Below are positions 30,201-42,900 of a DNA stretch of 64,000 nt, piece by piece. Position 1 is the stretch's first letter, and every line of letters begins with the position of its first letter. The position numbers and the translations under genes are program-made. The stretch is from Euwallacea fornicatus (taxonomy: Eukaryota > Arthropoda > Insecta > Coleoptera > Curculionidae), in assembly GCF_040115645.1 (NCBI RefSeq), contig NW_027096050.1, positions 430,001 to 494,000 of the forward strand, given 5' to 3'. The notes beneath the pieces are model-generated. The model searched no databases. It was not told where the DNA came from and saw only the letters and a list, made by a program, of their open reading frames with translations.

Positions 30201-31740
30201 ATAATTTGTCGAAGTTAACGAGATTCAAAATTTGAAAAGTCACACAATTTGAGTGTTTGAGCATATAAAGTACTATTTTTCTGGGAAATTCAACAAGATG
30301 CAATCATGATGTGTTGTGTCATCTTAACGATCTCGTCGAGCTGATTAATTTTCCACTTTGTTTAAGACATTTGTTCATAATTTGTCGAAGTTAACGAGAT
30401 TCAAAATTTGAAAAGTCACACAATTTGAGTGTTTGAGCATATAAAGTACTATTTTTCTGGGAAATTCAACAAGATGCAATCATGATGTGTTGTGTCATCT
30501 TAACGATCTCGTCGAGCTGATTAATTTGACATTTTGTTTAAGATATTTGGTCATCATTTGTCGAAGTTAACGAGATTCAAAATTTGAAAAGTCACACAAT
30601 TTGAGTGTTTGAGCATATAAAGTACTATTTTTCTTGGAAATTCAACAAGATGCAATCATGATGTGTTGTGTCATCTTAACGATCTCGTCGAGCTGATTAA
30701 TTTGACATTTTGTTTAAGATATTTGGTCATCATTTGTCGAAGTTATCGAGATTCAAAATTTGAAAAGTCACACAATTTGAGTGTTTGAGCATATAAAGTA
30801 CTATTTTTCTTGGAAATTCAACAAGATGCAATCATGATGTGTTGTGTCATCTTAACGATCCCGTCGAGCTGATTAATTTTCCACTTTGTTTAAGACATTT
30901 GTTCATAATTTGTCGAAGTTAACGAGATTCAAAATTTGAAAAGTCACACAATTTGAGTGTTTGAGCATATAAAGTACTATTTTTCTTGGAAATTCAACAA
31001 GATGCAATCATGATGTGTTGTGTCATCTTAACGATCCCGTCGAGCTGATTAATTTGACACTTTGTTTAAGACATTTGGTCATAATTTGTCGAAGTTAACG
31101 AGATTCAAAATTTGAAAAGTCACACAATTTGAGTGTTTGAGCATATAAAGTACTATTTTTCTGGGAAATTCAACAAGATGCAATCATGATGTGTTGTGTC
31201 ATCTTAACGATCTCGTCGAGCTGATTAATTTTCCACTTTGTTTAAGACATTTGTTCATAATTTGTCGAAGTTAACGAGATTCAAAATTTGAAAAGTCACA
31301 CAATTTGAGTGTTTGAGCATATAAAGTACTATTTTTCTGGGAAATTCAACAAGATGCAATCATGATGTGTTGTGTCATCTTAACGATCTCGTCGAGCTGA
31401 TTAATTTGACATTTTGTTTAAGATATTTGGTCATCATTTGTCGAAGTTAACGAGATTCAAAATTTGAAAAGTCACACAATTTGAGTGTTTGAGCATATAA
31501 AGTACTATTTTTCTTGGAAATTCAACAAGATGCAATCATGATGTGTTGTGTCATCTTAACGATCTCGTCGAGCTGATTAATTTGACACTTTGTTTAAGAT
31601 ATTTGGTCATCATTTGTCGAAGTTAACGAGATTCAAAATTTGAAAAGTCACACAATTTGAGTGTTTGAGCATATAAAGTACTATTTTTCTTGGAAATTCA
31701 ACAAGATGCAATCATGATGTGTTGTGTCATCTTAACGATC

Positions 31741-34700
31741 TCGTCGAGCCGATTAATTTTACAGTTTGTTTAAGACATTTGGTCATCATTTGTCGGAGTT
31801 AACGAGATTCAAAATTTGAAAAGTCACAAAAGTTGTGTGTTTGAGAACTTAAAGTACTATTTTTCTGGGAAATTCAACAAGATGCAATCATGATGTGTTG
31901 TGTCATCTTAAAGATCTCGTCGAGCTGATTAATTTGACACTTCGTTTATGAAATTTGGTCCTCATTTGCCGAAGTTATCGAGCTTCAAAGTTTGAAAAGT
32001 CACAAAAGTTGTGTGTTTGAGAACTTAAAGTACTATTTTTCTGGGAAATTCAACAAGATGCAATCATGATGTGTTGTGTCATCTTAACGATCTCGTCGAG
32101 CTGATTAATTTGACACTTTGTTTAAGACAGTTTGTCATCATTTGTCGAAGTTAACGAGATTCAAAATTTGAAAAGTCACAAAAGTTGTGTGTTTGAGAAC
32201 TTAAAGTACTATTTTTCTGGGAAATTCAACAAGATGCAATCATGATGTGTTGTGTCATCTTAACGATCTCGTCGAGCTGATTAATTTTACACTTTGTTTA
32301 AGAAATTTGGTCCTCATTTGCCGAAGTTATCGAGCTCAAAGTTTGAAAAGTCACAAAAGTTGTGTGTTTGAGCACTTAAAGTATTATTTTTCTTGGAAAT
32401 CCAACAAGATGCAATCACGATGTGTTCTGACATCTTAAAGATCCCGTGGAGCTGATTAATTTGACACTTTGGTTAACAAATTTGGTCCATAATTCCCGAA
32501 GTTATCGAGTTTCAAAGTTTGAAAAGTCACACAACTTGCGTGTTTGAGCACATAAAGTACTATTTTTCTTGGAAATTCAACAAGATGCAATCACGATGTG
32601 TTGTGTCATCTTAACGATCTCGTCGAGCTGATTAATTTGACACTTTGTTTAAGATATTTGGTCATCATTTGTCGAAGTTAACGAGATTCAAAATTTGAAA
32701 AGTCACACAATTTGAGTGTTTGAGCATATAAAGTACTATTTTTCTTGGAAATTCAACAAGATGCAATCATGATGTGTTGTGTCATCTTAACGATCCCGTC
32801 GAGCTGATTAATTTGACACTTTGTTTAAGACATTTGGTCATCATTTGTCGAAGTTATCGAGATTCAAAATTTGAAAAGTCACACAATTTGAGTGTTTGAG
32901 CATATAAAGTACTATTTTTCTTGGAAATTCAACAAGATGCAATCATGATGTGTTGTGTCATCTTAACGATCCCGTCGAGCTGATTAATTTGACACTTTGT
33001 TTAAGACATTTGGTCATCATTTGTCGAAGTTATCGAGATTCAAAATTTGAAAAGTCACACAATTTGAGTGTTTGAGCATATAAAGTACTATTTTTCTTGG
33101 AAATTCAACAAGATGCAATCATGATGTGTTGTGTCATCTTAACGATCCCGTCGAGCTGATTAATTTGACACTTTGTTTAAGACATTTGGTCATAATTTGT
33201 CGAAGTTAACGAGATTCAAAATTTGAAAAGTCACACAATTTGAGTGTTTGAGCATATAAAGTACTATTTTTCTGGGAAATTCAACAAGATGCAATCATGA
33301 TGTGTTGTGTCATCTTAACGATCTCGTCGAGCTGATTAATTTTCCACTTTGTTTAAGACATTTGTTCATAATTTGTCGAAGTTAACGAGATTCAAAATTT
33401 GAAAAGTCACACAATTTGAGTGTTTGAGCATATAAAGTACTATTTTTCTGGGAAATTCAACAAGATGCAATCATGATGTGTTGTGTCATCTTAACGATCT
33501 CGTCGAGCTGATTAATTTGACATTTTGTTTAAGATATTTGGTCATCATTTGTCGAAGTTAACGAGATTCAAAATTTGAAAAGTCACACAATTTGAGTGTT
33601 TGAGCATATAAAGTACTATTTTTCTTGGAAATTCAACAAGATGCAATCATGATGTGTTGTGTCATCTTAACGATCTCGTCGAGCTGATTAATTTGACACT
33701 TTGTTTAAGATATTTGGTCATCATTTGTCGAAGTTAACGAGATTCAAAATTTGAAAAGTCACACAATTTGAGTGTTTGAGCATATAAAGTACTATTTTTC
33801 TTGGAAATTCAACAAGATGCAATCATGATGTGTTGTGTCATCTTAACAATCCCGTCGAGCTGATTAATTTGACACATTGTTTAAGACATTTGATCATAAT
33901 TTGTCGAAGTTAACGAGATTCAAAATTTGAAAAGTCACACAATTTGAGTGTTTGAGCATATAAAGTACTATTTTTCTGGGAAATTCAACAAGATGCAATC
34001 ATGATGTGTTGTGTCATCTTAACGATCTCGTCGAGCTGATTAATTTGACATTTTGTTTAAGATATTTGGTCATCATTTGTCGAAGTTAACGAGATTCAAA
34101 ATTTGAAAAGTCACACAATTTGAGTGTTTGAGCATATAAAGTACTATTTTTCTTGGAAATTCAACAAGATGCAATCATGATGTGTTGTGTCATCTTAACA
34201 ATCCCGTCGAGCTGATTAATTTGACACATTGTTTAAGACATTTGATCATAATTTGTCGAAGTTAACGAGATTCAAAATTTGAAAAGTCACACAATTTGAG
34301 TGTTTGAGCATATAAAGTACTATTTTTCTTGGAAATTCAACAAGATGCAATCATGATGTGTTGTGTCATCTTAACGATCCCGTCGAGCTGATTAATTTGA
34401 CACTTTGTTTAAGACATTTGGTCATCATTTGTCGAAGTTATCGAGATTCAAAATTTGAAAAGTCACACAATTTGAGTGTTTGAGCATATAAAGTACTATT
34501 TTTCTGGGAAATTCAACAAGATGCAATCATGATGTGTTGTGTCATCTTAACGATCTCGTCGAGCTGATTAATTTTCCACTTTGTTTAAGACATTTGGTCA
34601 TAATTTGTCGAAGTTAACGAGATTCAAAATTTGAAAAGTCACACAATTTGAGTGTTTGAGCACATAAAGTACTATTTTTCTGGGAAATTGAACAAGATGC

Positions 34701-37700
34701 AATCATGATGTGTTGTGTCATCTTAACGATCCCGTCGAGCTGATTAATTTGACACTTTGTTTAAGACATTTGTTCATAATTTGTCGAAGTTAACGAGATT
34801 CAAAATTTGAAAAGTCACACAATTTGAGTGTTTGAGCATATAAAGTACTATTTTTCTTGGAAATTCAACAAGATGCAATCATGATGTGTTGTGTCATCTT
34901 AACGATCTCGTCGAGCTGATTAATTTGACACTTTGTTTAAGATATTTGGTCATCATTTGTCGAAGTTAACGAGATTCAAAATTTGAAAAGTCACACAATT
35001 TGAGTGTTTGAGCATATAAAGTACTATTTTTCTTGGAAATTCAACAAGATGCAATCATGATGTGTTGTGTCATCTTAACAATCCCGTCGAGCTGATTAAT
35101 TTGACACATTGTTTAAGACATTTGATCATAATTTGTCGAAGTTAACGAGATTCAAAATTTGAAAAGTCACACAATTTGAGTGTTTGAGCATATAAAGTAC
35201 TATTTTTCTGGGAAATTCAACAAGATGCAATCATGATGTGTTGTGTCATCTTAACGATCTCGTCGAGCTGATTAATTTTCCACTTTGTTTAAGACATTTG
35301 GTCATCATTTGTCGAAGTTAACGAGATTCAAAATTTGAAAAGTCACACAATTTGAGTGTTTGAGCATATAAAGTACTATTTTTCTGGGAAATTCAACAAG
35401 ATGCAATCATGATGTGTTGTGTCATCTTAACGATCTCGTCGAGCTGATTAATTTGACACTTTGTTTAAGATATTTGGTCATCATTTGTCGAAGTTAACGA
35501 GATTCAAAATTTGAAAAGTCACACAATTTGAGTGTTTGAGCATATAAAGTACTATTTTTCTTGGAAATTCAACAAGATGCAATCATGATGTGTTGTGTCA
35601 TCTTAACGATCCCGTCGAGCTGATTAATTTGACACTTTGTTTAAGACATTTGGTCATCATTTGTCGAAGTTATCGAGATTCAAAATTTGAAAAGTCACAC
35701 AATTTGAGTGTTTGAGCATATAAAGTACTATTTTTCTTGGAAATTCAACAAGATGCAATCATGATGTGTTGTGTCATCTTAACGATCCCATCGAGCTGAT
35801 TAATTTGACACTTTGTTTAAGACATTTGGTCATCATTTGTCGAAGTTATCGAGATTCAAAATTTGAAAAGTCACACAATTTGAGTGTTTGAGCATATAAA
35901 GTACTATTTTTCTTGGAAATTCAACAAGATGCAATCATGATGTGTTGTGTCATCTTAACGATCCCGTCGAGCTGATTAATTTGACACTTTGTTTAAGACA
36001 TTTGGTCATCATTTGTCGAAGTTATCGAGATTCAAAATTTGAAAAGTCACACAATTTGAGTGTTTGAGCATATAAAGTACTATTTTTCTTGGAAATTCAA
36101 CAAGATGCAATCATGATGTGTTGTGTCATCTTAACGATCTCGTCGAGCTGATTAATTTGACATTTTGTTTAAGATATTTGGTCATCATTTGTCGAAGTTA
36201 ACGAGATTCAAAATTTGAAAAGTCACACAATTTGAGTGTTTGAGCATATAAAGTACTATTTTTCTTGGAAATTCAACAAGATGCAATCATGATGTGTTGT
36301 GTCATCTTAACGATCTCGTCGAGCTGATTAATTTGACACTTTGTTTAAGATATTTGGTCATCATTTGTCGAAGTTAACGAGATTCAAAATTTGAAAAGTC
36401 ACACAATTTGAGTGTTTGAGCATATAAAGTACTATTTTTCTGGGAAATTCAACAAGATGCAATCATGATGTGTTGTGTCATCTTAACGATCTCGTCGAGC
36501 TGATTAATTTGACATTTTGTTTAAGATATTTGGTCATCATTTGTCGAAGTTAACGAGATTCAAAATTTGAAAAGTCACACAATTTGAGTGTTTGAGCATA
36601 TAAAGTACTATTTTTCTTGGAAATTCAACAAGATGCAATCATGATGTGTTGTGTCATCTTAACGATCTCGTCGAGCTGATTAATTTGACACTTTGTTTAA
36701 GATATTTGGTCATCATTTGTCGAAGTTAACGAGATTCAAAATTTGAAAAGTCACACAATTTGAGTGTTTGAGCATATAAAGTACTATTTTTCTGGGAAAT
36801 TCAACAAGATGCAATCATGATGTGTTGTGTCATCTTAACGATCTCGTCGAGCTGATTAATTTGACATTTTGTTTAAGATATTTGGTCATCATTTGTCGAA
36901 GTTAACGAGATTCAAAATTTGAAAAGTCACACAATTTGAGTGTTTGAGCATATAAAGTACTATTTTTCTTGGAAATTCAACAAGATGCAATCATGATGTG
37001 TTGTGTCATCTTAACGATCTCGTCGAGCTGATTAATTTGACACTTTGTTTAAGACATTTGGTCATCATTTGTCGGAGTTAACGAGATTCAAAATTTGAAA
37101 AGTCACAAAAGTTGTGTGTTTGAGAACTTAAAGTACTATTTTTCTGGGAAATTCAACAAGATGCAATCATGATGTGTTGTGTCATCTTAAAGATCTCGTC
37201 GAGCTGATTAATTTGACACTTCGTTTATGAAATTTGGTCCTCATTTGCCGAAGTTATCGAGCTTCAAAGTTTGAAAAGTCACAAAAGTTGTGTGTTTGAG
37301 AACTTAAAGTACTATTTTTCTGGGAAATTCAACAAGATGCAATCATGATGTGTTGTGTCATCTTAACGATCTCGTCGAGCTGATTAATTTGACACTTTGT
37401 TTAAGACAGTTTGTCATCATTTGTCGAAGTTAACGAGATTCAAAATTTGAAAAGTCACAAAAGTTGTCTGTTTGAGAACTTAAAGTACTATTTTTCTGGG
37501 AAATTCAACAAGATGCAATCATGATGTGTTGTGTCATCTTAACGATCTCGTCGAGCTGATTAATTTTACACTTTGTTTAAGAAATTTGGTCCTCATTTGC
37601 CGAAGTTATCGAGCTCAAAGTTTGAAAAGTCACAAAAGTTGTGTGTTTGAGCACTTAAAGTATTATTTTTCTTGGAAATCCAACAAGATGCAATCACGAT

Positions 37701-38782
37701 GTGTTCTGACATCTTAAAGATCCCGTGGAGCTGATTAATTTGACACTTTGGTTAACAAATTTGGTCCATAATTCCCGAAGTTATCGAGTTTCAAAGTTTG
37801 AAAAGTCACACAACTTGCGTGTTTGAGCACATAAAGTACTATTTTTCTTGGAAATTCAACACGATGCAATCATGATGTGTTGTGTCATCTTAACGATCTC
37901 GTCGAGCTGATTAATTTTACACTTTGTTTAAGACATTTGGTCATCACTTGTCGAAGTTAACGAGATTCAAAATTTGAAAAGTCACACAATTTGAGTGTTT
38001 GAGCATATAAAGTACTATTTTTCTTGGAAATTCAACAAGATGCAATCATGATGTGTTGTGTCATCTTAACGATCTCGTCGAGCCGATTAATTTTACAGTT
38101 TGTTTAAGACATTTGGTCATCATTTGTCGGAGTTAACGAGATTCAAAATTTGAAAAGTCACAAAAGTTGTGTGTTTGAGAACTTAAAGTACTATTTTTCT
38201 GGGAAATTCAACAAGATGCAATCATGATGTGTTGTGTCATCTTAAAGATCTCGTCGAGCTGATTAATTTGACACTTCGTTTATGAAATTTGGTCCTCATT
38301 TGCCGAAGTTATCGAGCTTCAAAGTTTGAAAAGTCACAAAAGTTGTGTGTTTGAGAACTTAAAGTACTATTTTTCTGGGAAATTCAACAAGATGCAATCA
38401 TGATGTGTTGTGTCATCTTAACGATCTCGTCGAGCTGATTAATTTGACACTTTGTTTAAGACAGTTTGTCATCATTTGTCGAAGTTAACGAGATTCAAAA
38501 TTTGAAAAGTCACAAAAGTTGTCTGTTTGAGAACTTAAAGTACTATTTTTCTGGGAAATTCAACAAGATGCAATCATGATGTGTTGTGTCATCTTAACGA
38601 TCTCGTCGAGCTGATTAATTTTACACTTTGTTTAAGAAATTTGGTCCTCATTTGCCGAAGTTATCGAGCTCAAAGTTTGAAAAGTCACACAACTTGCGTG
38701 TTTGAGCACATAAAGTACTATTTTTCTTGGAAATTCAACACGATGCAATCATGATGTGTCATGTCATCTTAAAGATCTCGTC
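31741..38782. repeat. Divergent-monomer cassette, copied three times
   Basis: A run of atypical monomers (GAGCCGATTAATTTTACAG, TTCGTTTATGAAATTTGG, GGTCCTCATTTGCCGAAG, GGTCCATAATTCCCGAAG, GAGAACTTAAAG) starts near 31741. It recurs from about 37030, where a 192-bp open frame at 32247 has an identical-length copy at 37526 (offset 5279 bp, 30 monomers minus one base). A third, shortened copy starts at 38075 (offset 6334 bp) and runs up to the mobile element. These monomers resemble those on the right of the element more than the bulk of the left arm. Confidence 0.8.
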
Positions 38783-38788
38783 GAGCTG
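38783..38788. repeat. Target-site duplication, left copy (GAGCTG)
   Basis: GAGCTG immediately precedes the TIR and is repeated directly after the right TIR. Removing the element and one copy restores the satellite text GTCGAGCTGATTAATTT found in nearly every monomer. Six base pairs is the usual Maverick/Polinton duplication length. Confidence 0.95.
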
Positions 38789-39350
38789 AGTAGTAGAGCA
38801 ATGCGGGTTCTGGCTCAATAGCGTTAGCGTGAGTGGGTAATTAATACCCGTTAACGGTAACGTTATTGCGCCAGGGGCTGGTTCAATAGCGTTAGCGTGA
38901 GTGGGGTAATTAATACCCGTTAACGGTAACGTTATTGCGCCAGGGGCGGGTTCTGGTTATTGCGTCAGGGGCAAAGCGGGTTGTAGTTCAATAACGTTAG
39001 CGTAAGTGGGTAATTAATGCCCGTTAACGGTAACGTTATTGCTTCAGGTTTAAATGAAAAAAGTTGTGCCGAAGGAGGAGGATTGGAACCCGGTAGCGTT
39101 GGGTTGAGAGATTGGTTTGAATTCCGAGTCGGCTAGAACGGGCTGTTTGTGTATTCGGTTTAATGTGGTATATATGTGTGTGTGTTACTAAAAGACCCTT
39201 ATCTACTGTTGCTGCGCCGGCTGCTTGGGTAGTAAGCTGTGGGGCAGTAAGCTGTGTGGGGTAAAAAAAAAAATCGAGTTCTGACATGTTGTGTTTGCGG
39301 TCACTATGATTATTATATAAGCAAATCATAGATGAGAATGGGTATTACGT
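38789..39350. repeat. Left terminal inverted repeat, 562 bp
   Basis: This is the reverse complement of 53420-53981, with four mismatches that I count (about 99.3% identity). It begins AGTAGTAGAGCAATGCGGG and ends GGTATTACGT. The outer half holds three copies of a roughly 55-bp unit (starting 38816, 38884 and 38989), each an imperfect palindrome: AATAGCGTTAGCG at one end and CGGTAACGTTATT at the other, with GGGTAATTAATACCC between. These could be binding sites for integrase or the terminal protein (inference). The inner half has a poly-A run of 11 and a TATATAAG element pointing inward. Confidence 0.96.
39314..39321 (+). promoter_or_regulatory. TIR-borne inward TATA box (left)
   Basis: TATATAAG lies inside the left TIR about 70 bp upstream of the first gene (ATG at 39392). 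The same element sits at the mirror position in the right TIR, so the terminal repeats appear to supply promoters for the genes at both ends. No clear initiator is seen 30 bp downstream. Confidence 0.45.
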
Positions 39351-39391
39351 TTTTTTTTTCAAAGTGAAGCAGGTGGAGTGGCTATTGAAAA

Positions 39392-39874
39392 ATGGGTTTA
39401 TTACAAGCAAATTATATTTTGTTGACCGCTGTAATCAACAATGTTTTTTACATAAATCACCCATATCAGGCGGAAAGTGTACATATTTGTTTTAACAAAA
39501 CCAACGACGTTTGGCCTACGGAATGGATGAAAATGAATTTGGCTGATACAAACTTCCCAGCATTATCAGTAGATTTACCTAAAAATGCTACTGATTATAA
39601 AATTAGAATAATCTATAAAAATCGAACATATGGTGATAGTACCTGGAAAAGTGTAGAGAAGTCATCATCATCATCATCATCATCATCATGATCATCATCT
39701 ACTTCAGCGTGTAATGACAACTCAAATAGTACAAGTACAGAAGATGTATATTGTAACGGAGATGAGACACAAAATTTTCTTATAAAGTATATTGCAGCAG
39801 TTGTATCTTGTTTAGCTTTGAAATTTTTATCACGCTTTTTTATATACTACTACTACAAGTTGAAGGGTAAATAA
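39392..39874 (+). pseudogene. Small type I membrane glycoprotein-like gene, in-frame TGA
   Basis: I do not recognise the family. The frame opens with ATG at 39392 and a hydrophobic N-terminus (ILLTAVI) that could be a signal peptide. An ectodomain follows with N-glycosylation sequons (NKT, NAT, NRT), then a run of nine serine codons (TCA repeat). A TGA at 39689-39691 closes a 99-residue product. The same frame then stays open to a TAA at 39872-39874, through more Ser/Thr/Asn-rich sequence, another sequon, a hydrophobic stretch of about 20 residues and a Tyr/Lys-rich tail, as expected for a membrane anchor. TGA differs from the repeated TCA codon by one base. Either a nonsense mutation truncated the gene, or the TGA is read through, or it is a sequencing error. 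AATAAA at 39870-39875 overlaps the final stop. Confidence 0.6.
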
Positions 39875-39900
39875 ATTAAAACACATTCACATTTTTTATT
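39870..39900. terminator. Convergent polyadenylation signals
   Basis: AATAAA lies on the plus strand at 39870-39875 for the left-end gene. AATAAA lies on the minus strand at 39900-39895, overlapping the TAA stop of the polymerase gene. The two transcripts converge and would overlap at their 3' ends. Confidence 0.6.
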
Positions 39901-42900
39901 TATTTGTTTTATTTTTACTATGCATTTTGTAATGGCCCCATGGAAGAGTGTCATGACTAGAACTTAGTAAGAACCGCTTATCATCATATTTGTTAAGAGC
40001 TAGTTTCGTTTCCTTACAAGTAAACAAATTATGTTTTATAGAACGAATGTTGTTTTGAGTTATAAATTTTTCTTCACCATATTTTAAGCAATTTACGTAA
40101 TCTTCAAACGTTATTATATTTTTTACAACTTGAAATTTAATTCCTTTTAACTTCTTGACGCATTTATCATTCTCTAGTTTGAATGAATACATTTTAGACC
40201 TTAAACCTACAAAATGCGTAATTATTTGTCCAGCAACTTCATCTTTCATTAAACCTAAAACTTTTTTATTTGTTTGTGGAATTCCATGTATATTATCCTT
40301 AGGGTAGTCACTAGTATCAAATTTCATTAGATCCATTTTGATAATTTGAGAATAAGCATCCTCACATGTAATTTCATAAATAAAACTATCAGTGTCAATG
40401 TACATTAATTTCAGGTTTTGGATTGTTGGTACTTTATATATCATATAACTATAATGAAACTCATACATAAGAAGTTTTGAAATGTCTAGTATGCACATTC
40501 CAATATATAAGGGTTTATTAAAAATCAAATTACTTTTATTCAGTTCAATAGCTACCAGTTGTTCGCTGAATTTTACAACACTGTGGAAATTTGGGTTAGA
40601 TATAAGATTTTTTGCACCATAACGTAGATCCCAATTATTAACTAATTTCACAATCCTATGTTTTCGAATGTTCTCCATAGTTTTCCCAAATACAGCGTTA
40701 TTCATAAGTTTGAATAAATTTTTAGCAAAGTTAGAATTAGCCTGCGATCTTAATTTTGTGTTTAAATCGATGTATGGTTTTAACCAAGGGGCTTGATTAA
40801 ATTTCAAAATTCGATGAATTTTTACTAATTTTAAACCATTCTCTAAGGCTTGTTTCAAATTTCTGTAATGAATTACATATTTGATTTTAGAAGAAAGAGT
40901 AGTTAAAAGTTTCGGTAATTTTGAATCTGGAGGTGCTTTGTGCTCAGGACAAAAAGGTAAATCTTTATGTAAATCATGAATATCACTTGGATATTCTAAA
41001 TCAACTTCTAAAATGTATCCAAGTTCTGAGGTATCACTGATTTCCCAAATATTAAAATTCGTAAAATCTTCAATCCATTCAAAATTATCATATGGGAGGT
41101 ATTGACACATTGCCCAACCATATAGATTATTAACGTCTAAGTATAATAAATATTTAGATGGTTTTGAGATGTCATAGTTTTTCATAAATTTATTGTTAGC
41201 TTCAGAATAACGATTTGAGCACATAGAAATTCCTCCTCTTAGACCATTTTCAATAAACATGATTTGGTCGATATCTTTAAGAAGTCTAAGTTTGCATGAT
41301 GTGAATTTAAGCATGCAATCCCAGGTATATCCTGGTAATGTAAAATACCAGCTGGGGTCGAGACCATAAATTTCGCGGCATTTAGTTCTGAAATTTTCGA
41401 AAATGTCAGCTAGTAAAAGTACATCTGTTTTGAGGTACAAATCAGAGTACTCTCCTAAATTTTTAATTTTAAAAGCGTTCCACACAGTTTGTGCATGGTT
41501 ATAGTCATCATCACTAATCATTTCTTGATTAAGCTGACTAAAAAAATTTTCTTTAGAGGGAAGCTCTACTTCTTTCAGTTTATTTATGTTATCTAGATAG
41601 TCATAGCAGAAAACTCCTTTCCTAGTTAGTAAACTGAACGTTTTGTCACTAATCGTACTAAATTCATTTCTAAGGATTTTTAAGTCTGCAGCTGTTAATG
41701 TCGCCACTAGTTCACTAAGAGGTGCATTTAAGAATCTCAATGAGTCAACAAATCGAAATTTCAATTTTGTTTCAGAATTGTAGATAGTGAATGAAATATA
41801 TTTTTCCTTGTTAAGAGGTAGCAATGAAATTTTTTCAGTAACACCAAATTTTTTAATTAAAAAATGAGAATCATAGCCGGTGAGGCAGTGAAAGAAAACA
41901 GGTATAACAAATTGCTTCTTATATCTCAAATTACAGTTTTCATGACTCAAACCTCTCATAACTCCTGTGAAATGATCATGGTCTCTTACTATAATGTCAC
42001 CTTCTTTGAAAACATTTTCACAAATATGACATGACATAGCTGAGTTAAATTTATCTGTTGCAATAATTGGAACAATATATTTCATTTTACTATAAACTAT
42101 TTTAGCAAGTTCTTTTAATTCTTTAGAAAACCAATCTAAACAATCAATTCCTTGATACATTCTATAAAATGATAAAGAATCATCGTAAGAACATTTAAAG
42201 AAATATCCTACACTAAAAGCTTTATGTTCCTGATAACATCCTTTTACATTAGCAGATTCTAGTATCGACTCGAAATCTGCATAAACAATGAAAGGAGTAG
42301 TTTGTTTAAAAATATAATTTTGAAACTGAACATAATCGTAAGTAGGAAAAGATATTTTACAAGTATTTTTCTTTTCACATAAAGTACCATGCTGAATTAA
42401 CTTATCATTGTTTGGAAAATAATTTAAACATCTGTCACAAATATAAATTTTACCTTTGTGGTTTGTTAGCTGCTTAACGAGAAGTCTCAACAGATCTTTA
42501 ATCCAACAAAAATGATATTTAATATCAGTTCCCACCTCCAAATCGTCACCGTCTACTTCAAAATCAGATTTTTTGCGCGAATACTTATTTTGAATTAACA
42601 GTAAATTGACATGATTCTCTAATTTTTTACTTGTCAATCTAACTGGAGTTGTAACAAAACCTGATTTCTCTAGTTCAAGCATATAAACATTAATTGAAAT
42701 GTTATTAAGTTTTTCAAATTTAGAGATTTTTGACAGAGGCATAGCTTCCTTATCCAAACCATTCGTATGTAATATTGACTCATAATGAGGATATGATGAA
42801 ATTCTATCGGAGTTAACACTCGCCGGATAAAGAGCTGATACAATACTCCAAAAAAAACAAGCTTCATCATTATTTTTTACGTTGATGCATGCTTTTTTGG

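Larger units (their letters stand above)
1..38788. repeat. 176-bp satellite DNA array, left arm
   Basis: Head-to-tail tandem array in a single orientation. The anchor CAAGATGCAATC recurs at 31, 207 and 383, giving a period of exactly 176 bp, and this register holds throughout apart from rare 175-bp monomers. Most monomers belong to one subfamily (ACATTTGGTCATCATTTGTCGAAG), with recurrent diagnostic variants such as TTTTCCACTT versus TTTGACACTT, GATCTCGTCG versus GATCCCGTCG, and GAGCATATAAAG versus GAGCACATAAAG. The array continues beyond the left edge of the window. I see no gene in it; the occasional 60-codon open frames are chance products of the monomer. It is probably centromeric or pericentromeric heterochromatin, but that is inference. 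Confidence 0.98.

Noticed and set aside
32247..32438. 63-codon open frame in the satellite, with a copy at 37526-37717 and similar frames at 53952 and 60051
   Set aside because: It is produced by the monomer sequence itself, uses no recognisable domain and is closed in most monomers. The matching copies reflect array duplication, and the one at 53952 crosses the element boundary.
1..38788. CRISPR-like regular spacing
   Set aside because: The repeats are contiguous 176-bp monomers with no unique spacers, typical of eukaryotic satellite DNA.
39036..39329. 97-codon frame in the left TIR, mirrored at 53441-53734
   Set aside because: It is low complexity, includes translated homopolymer and GT-microsatellite tracts, and exists twice only because it lies in the TIR. 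The one replacement between copies (T/K) gives no sign of selection.
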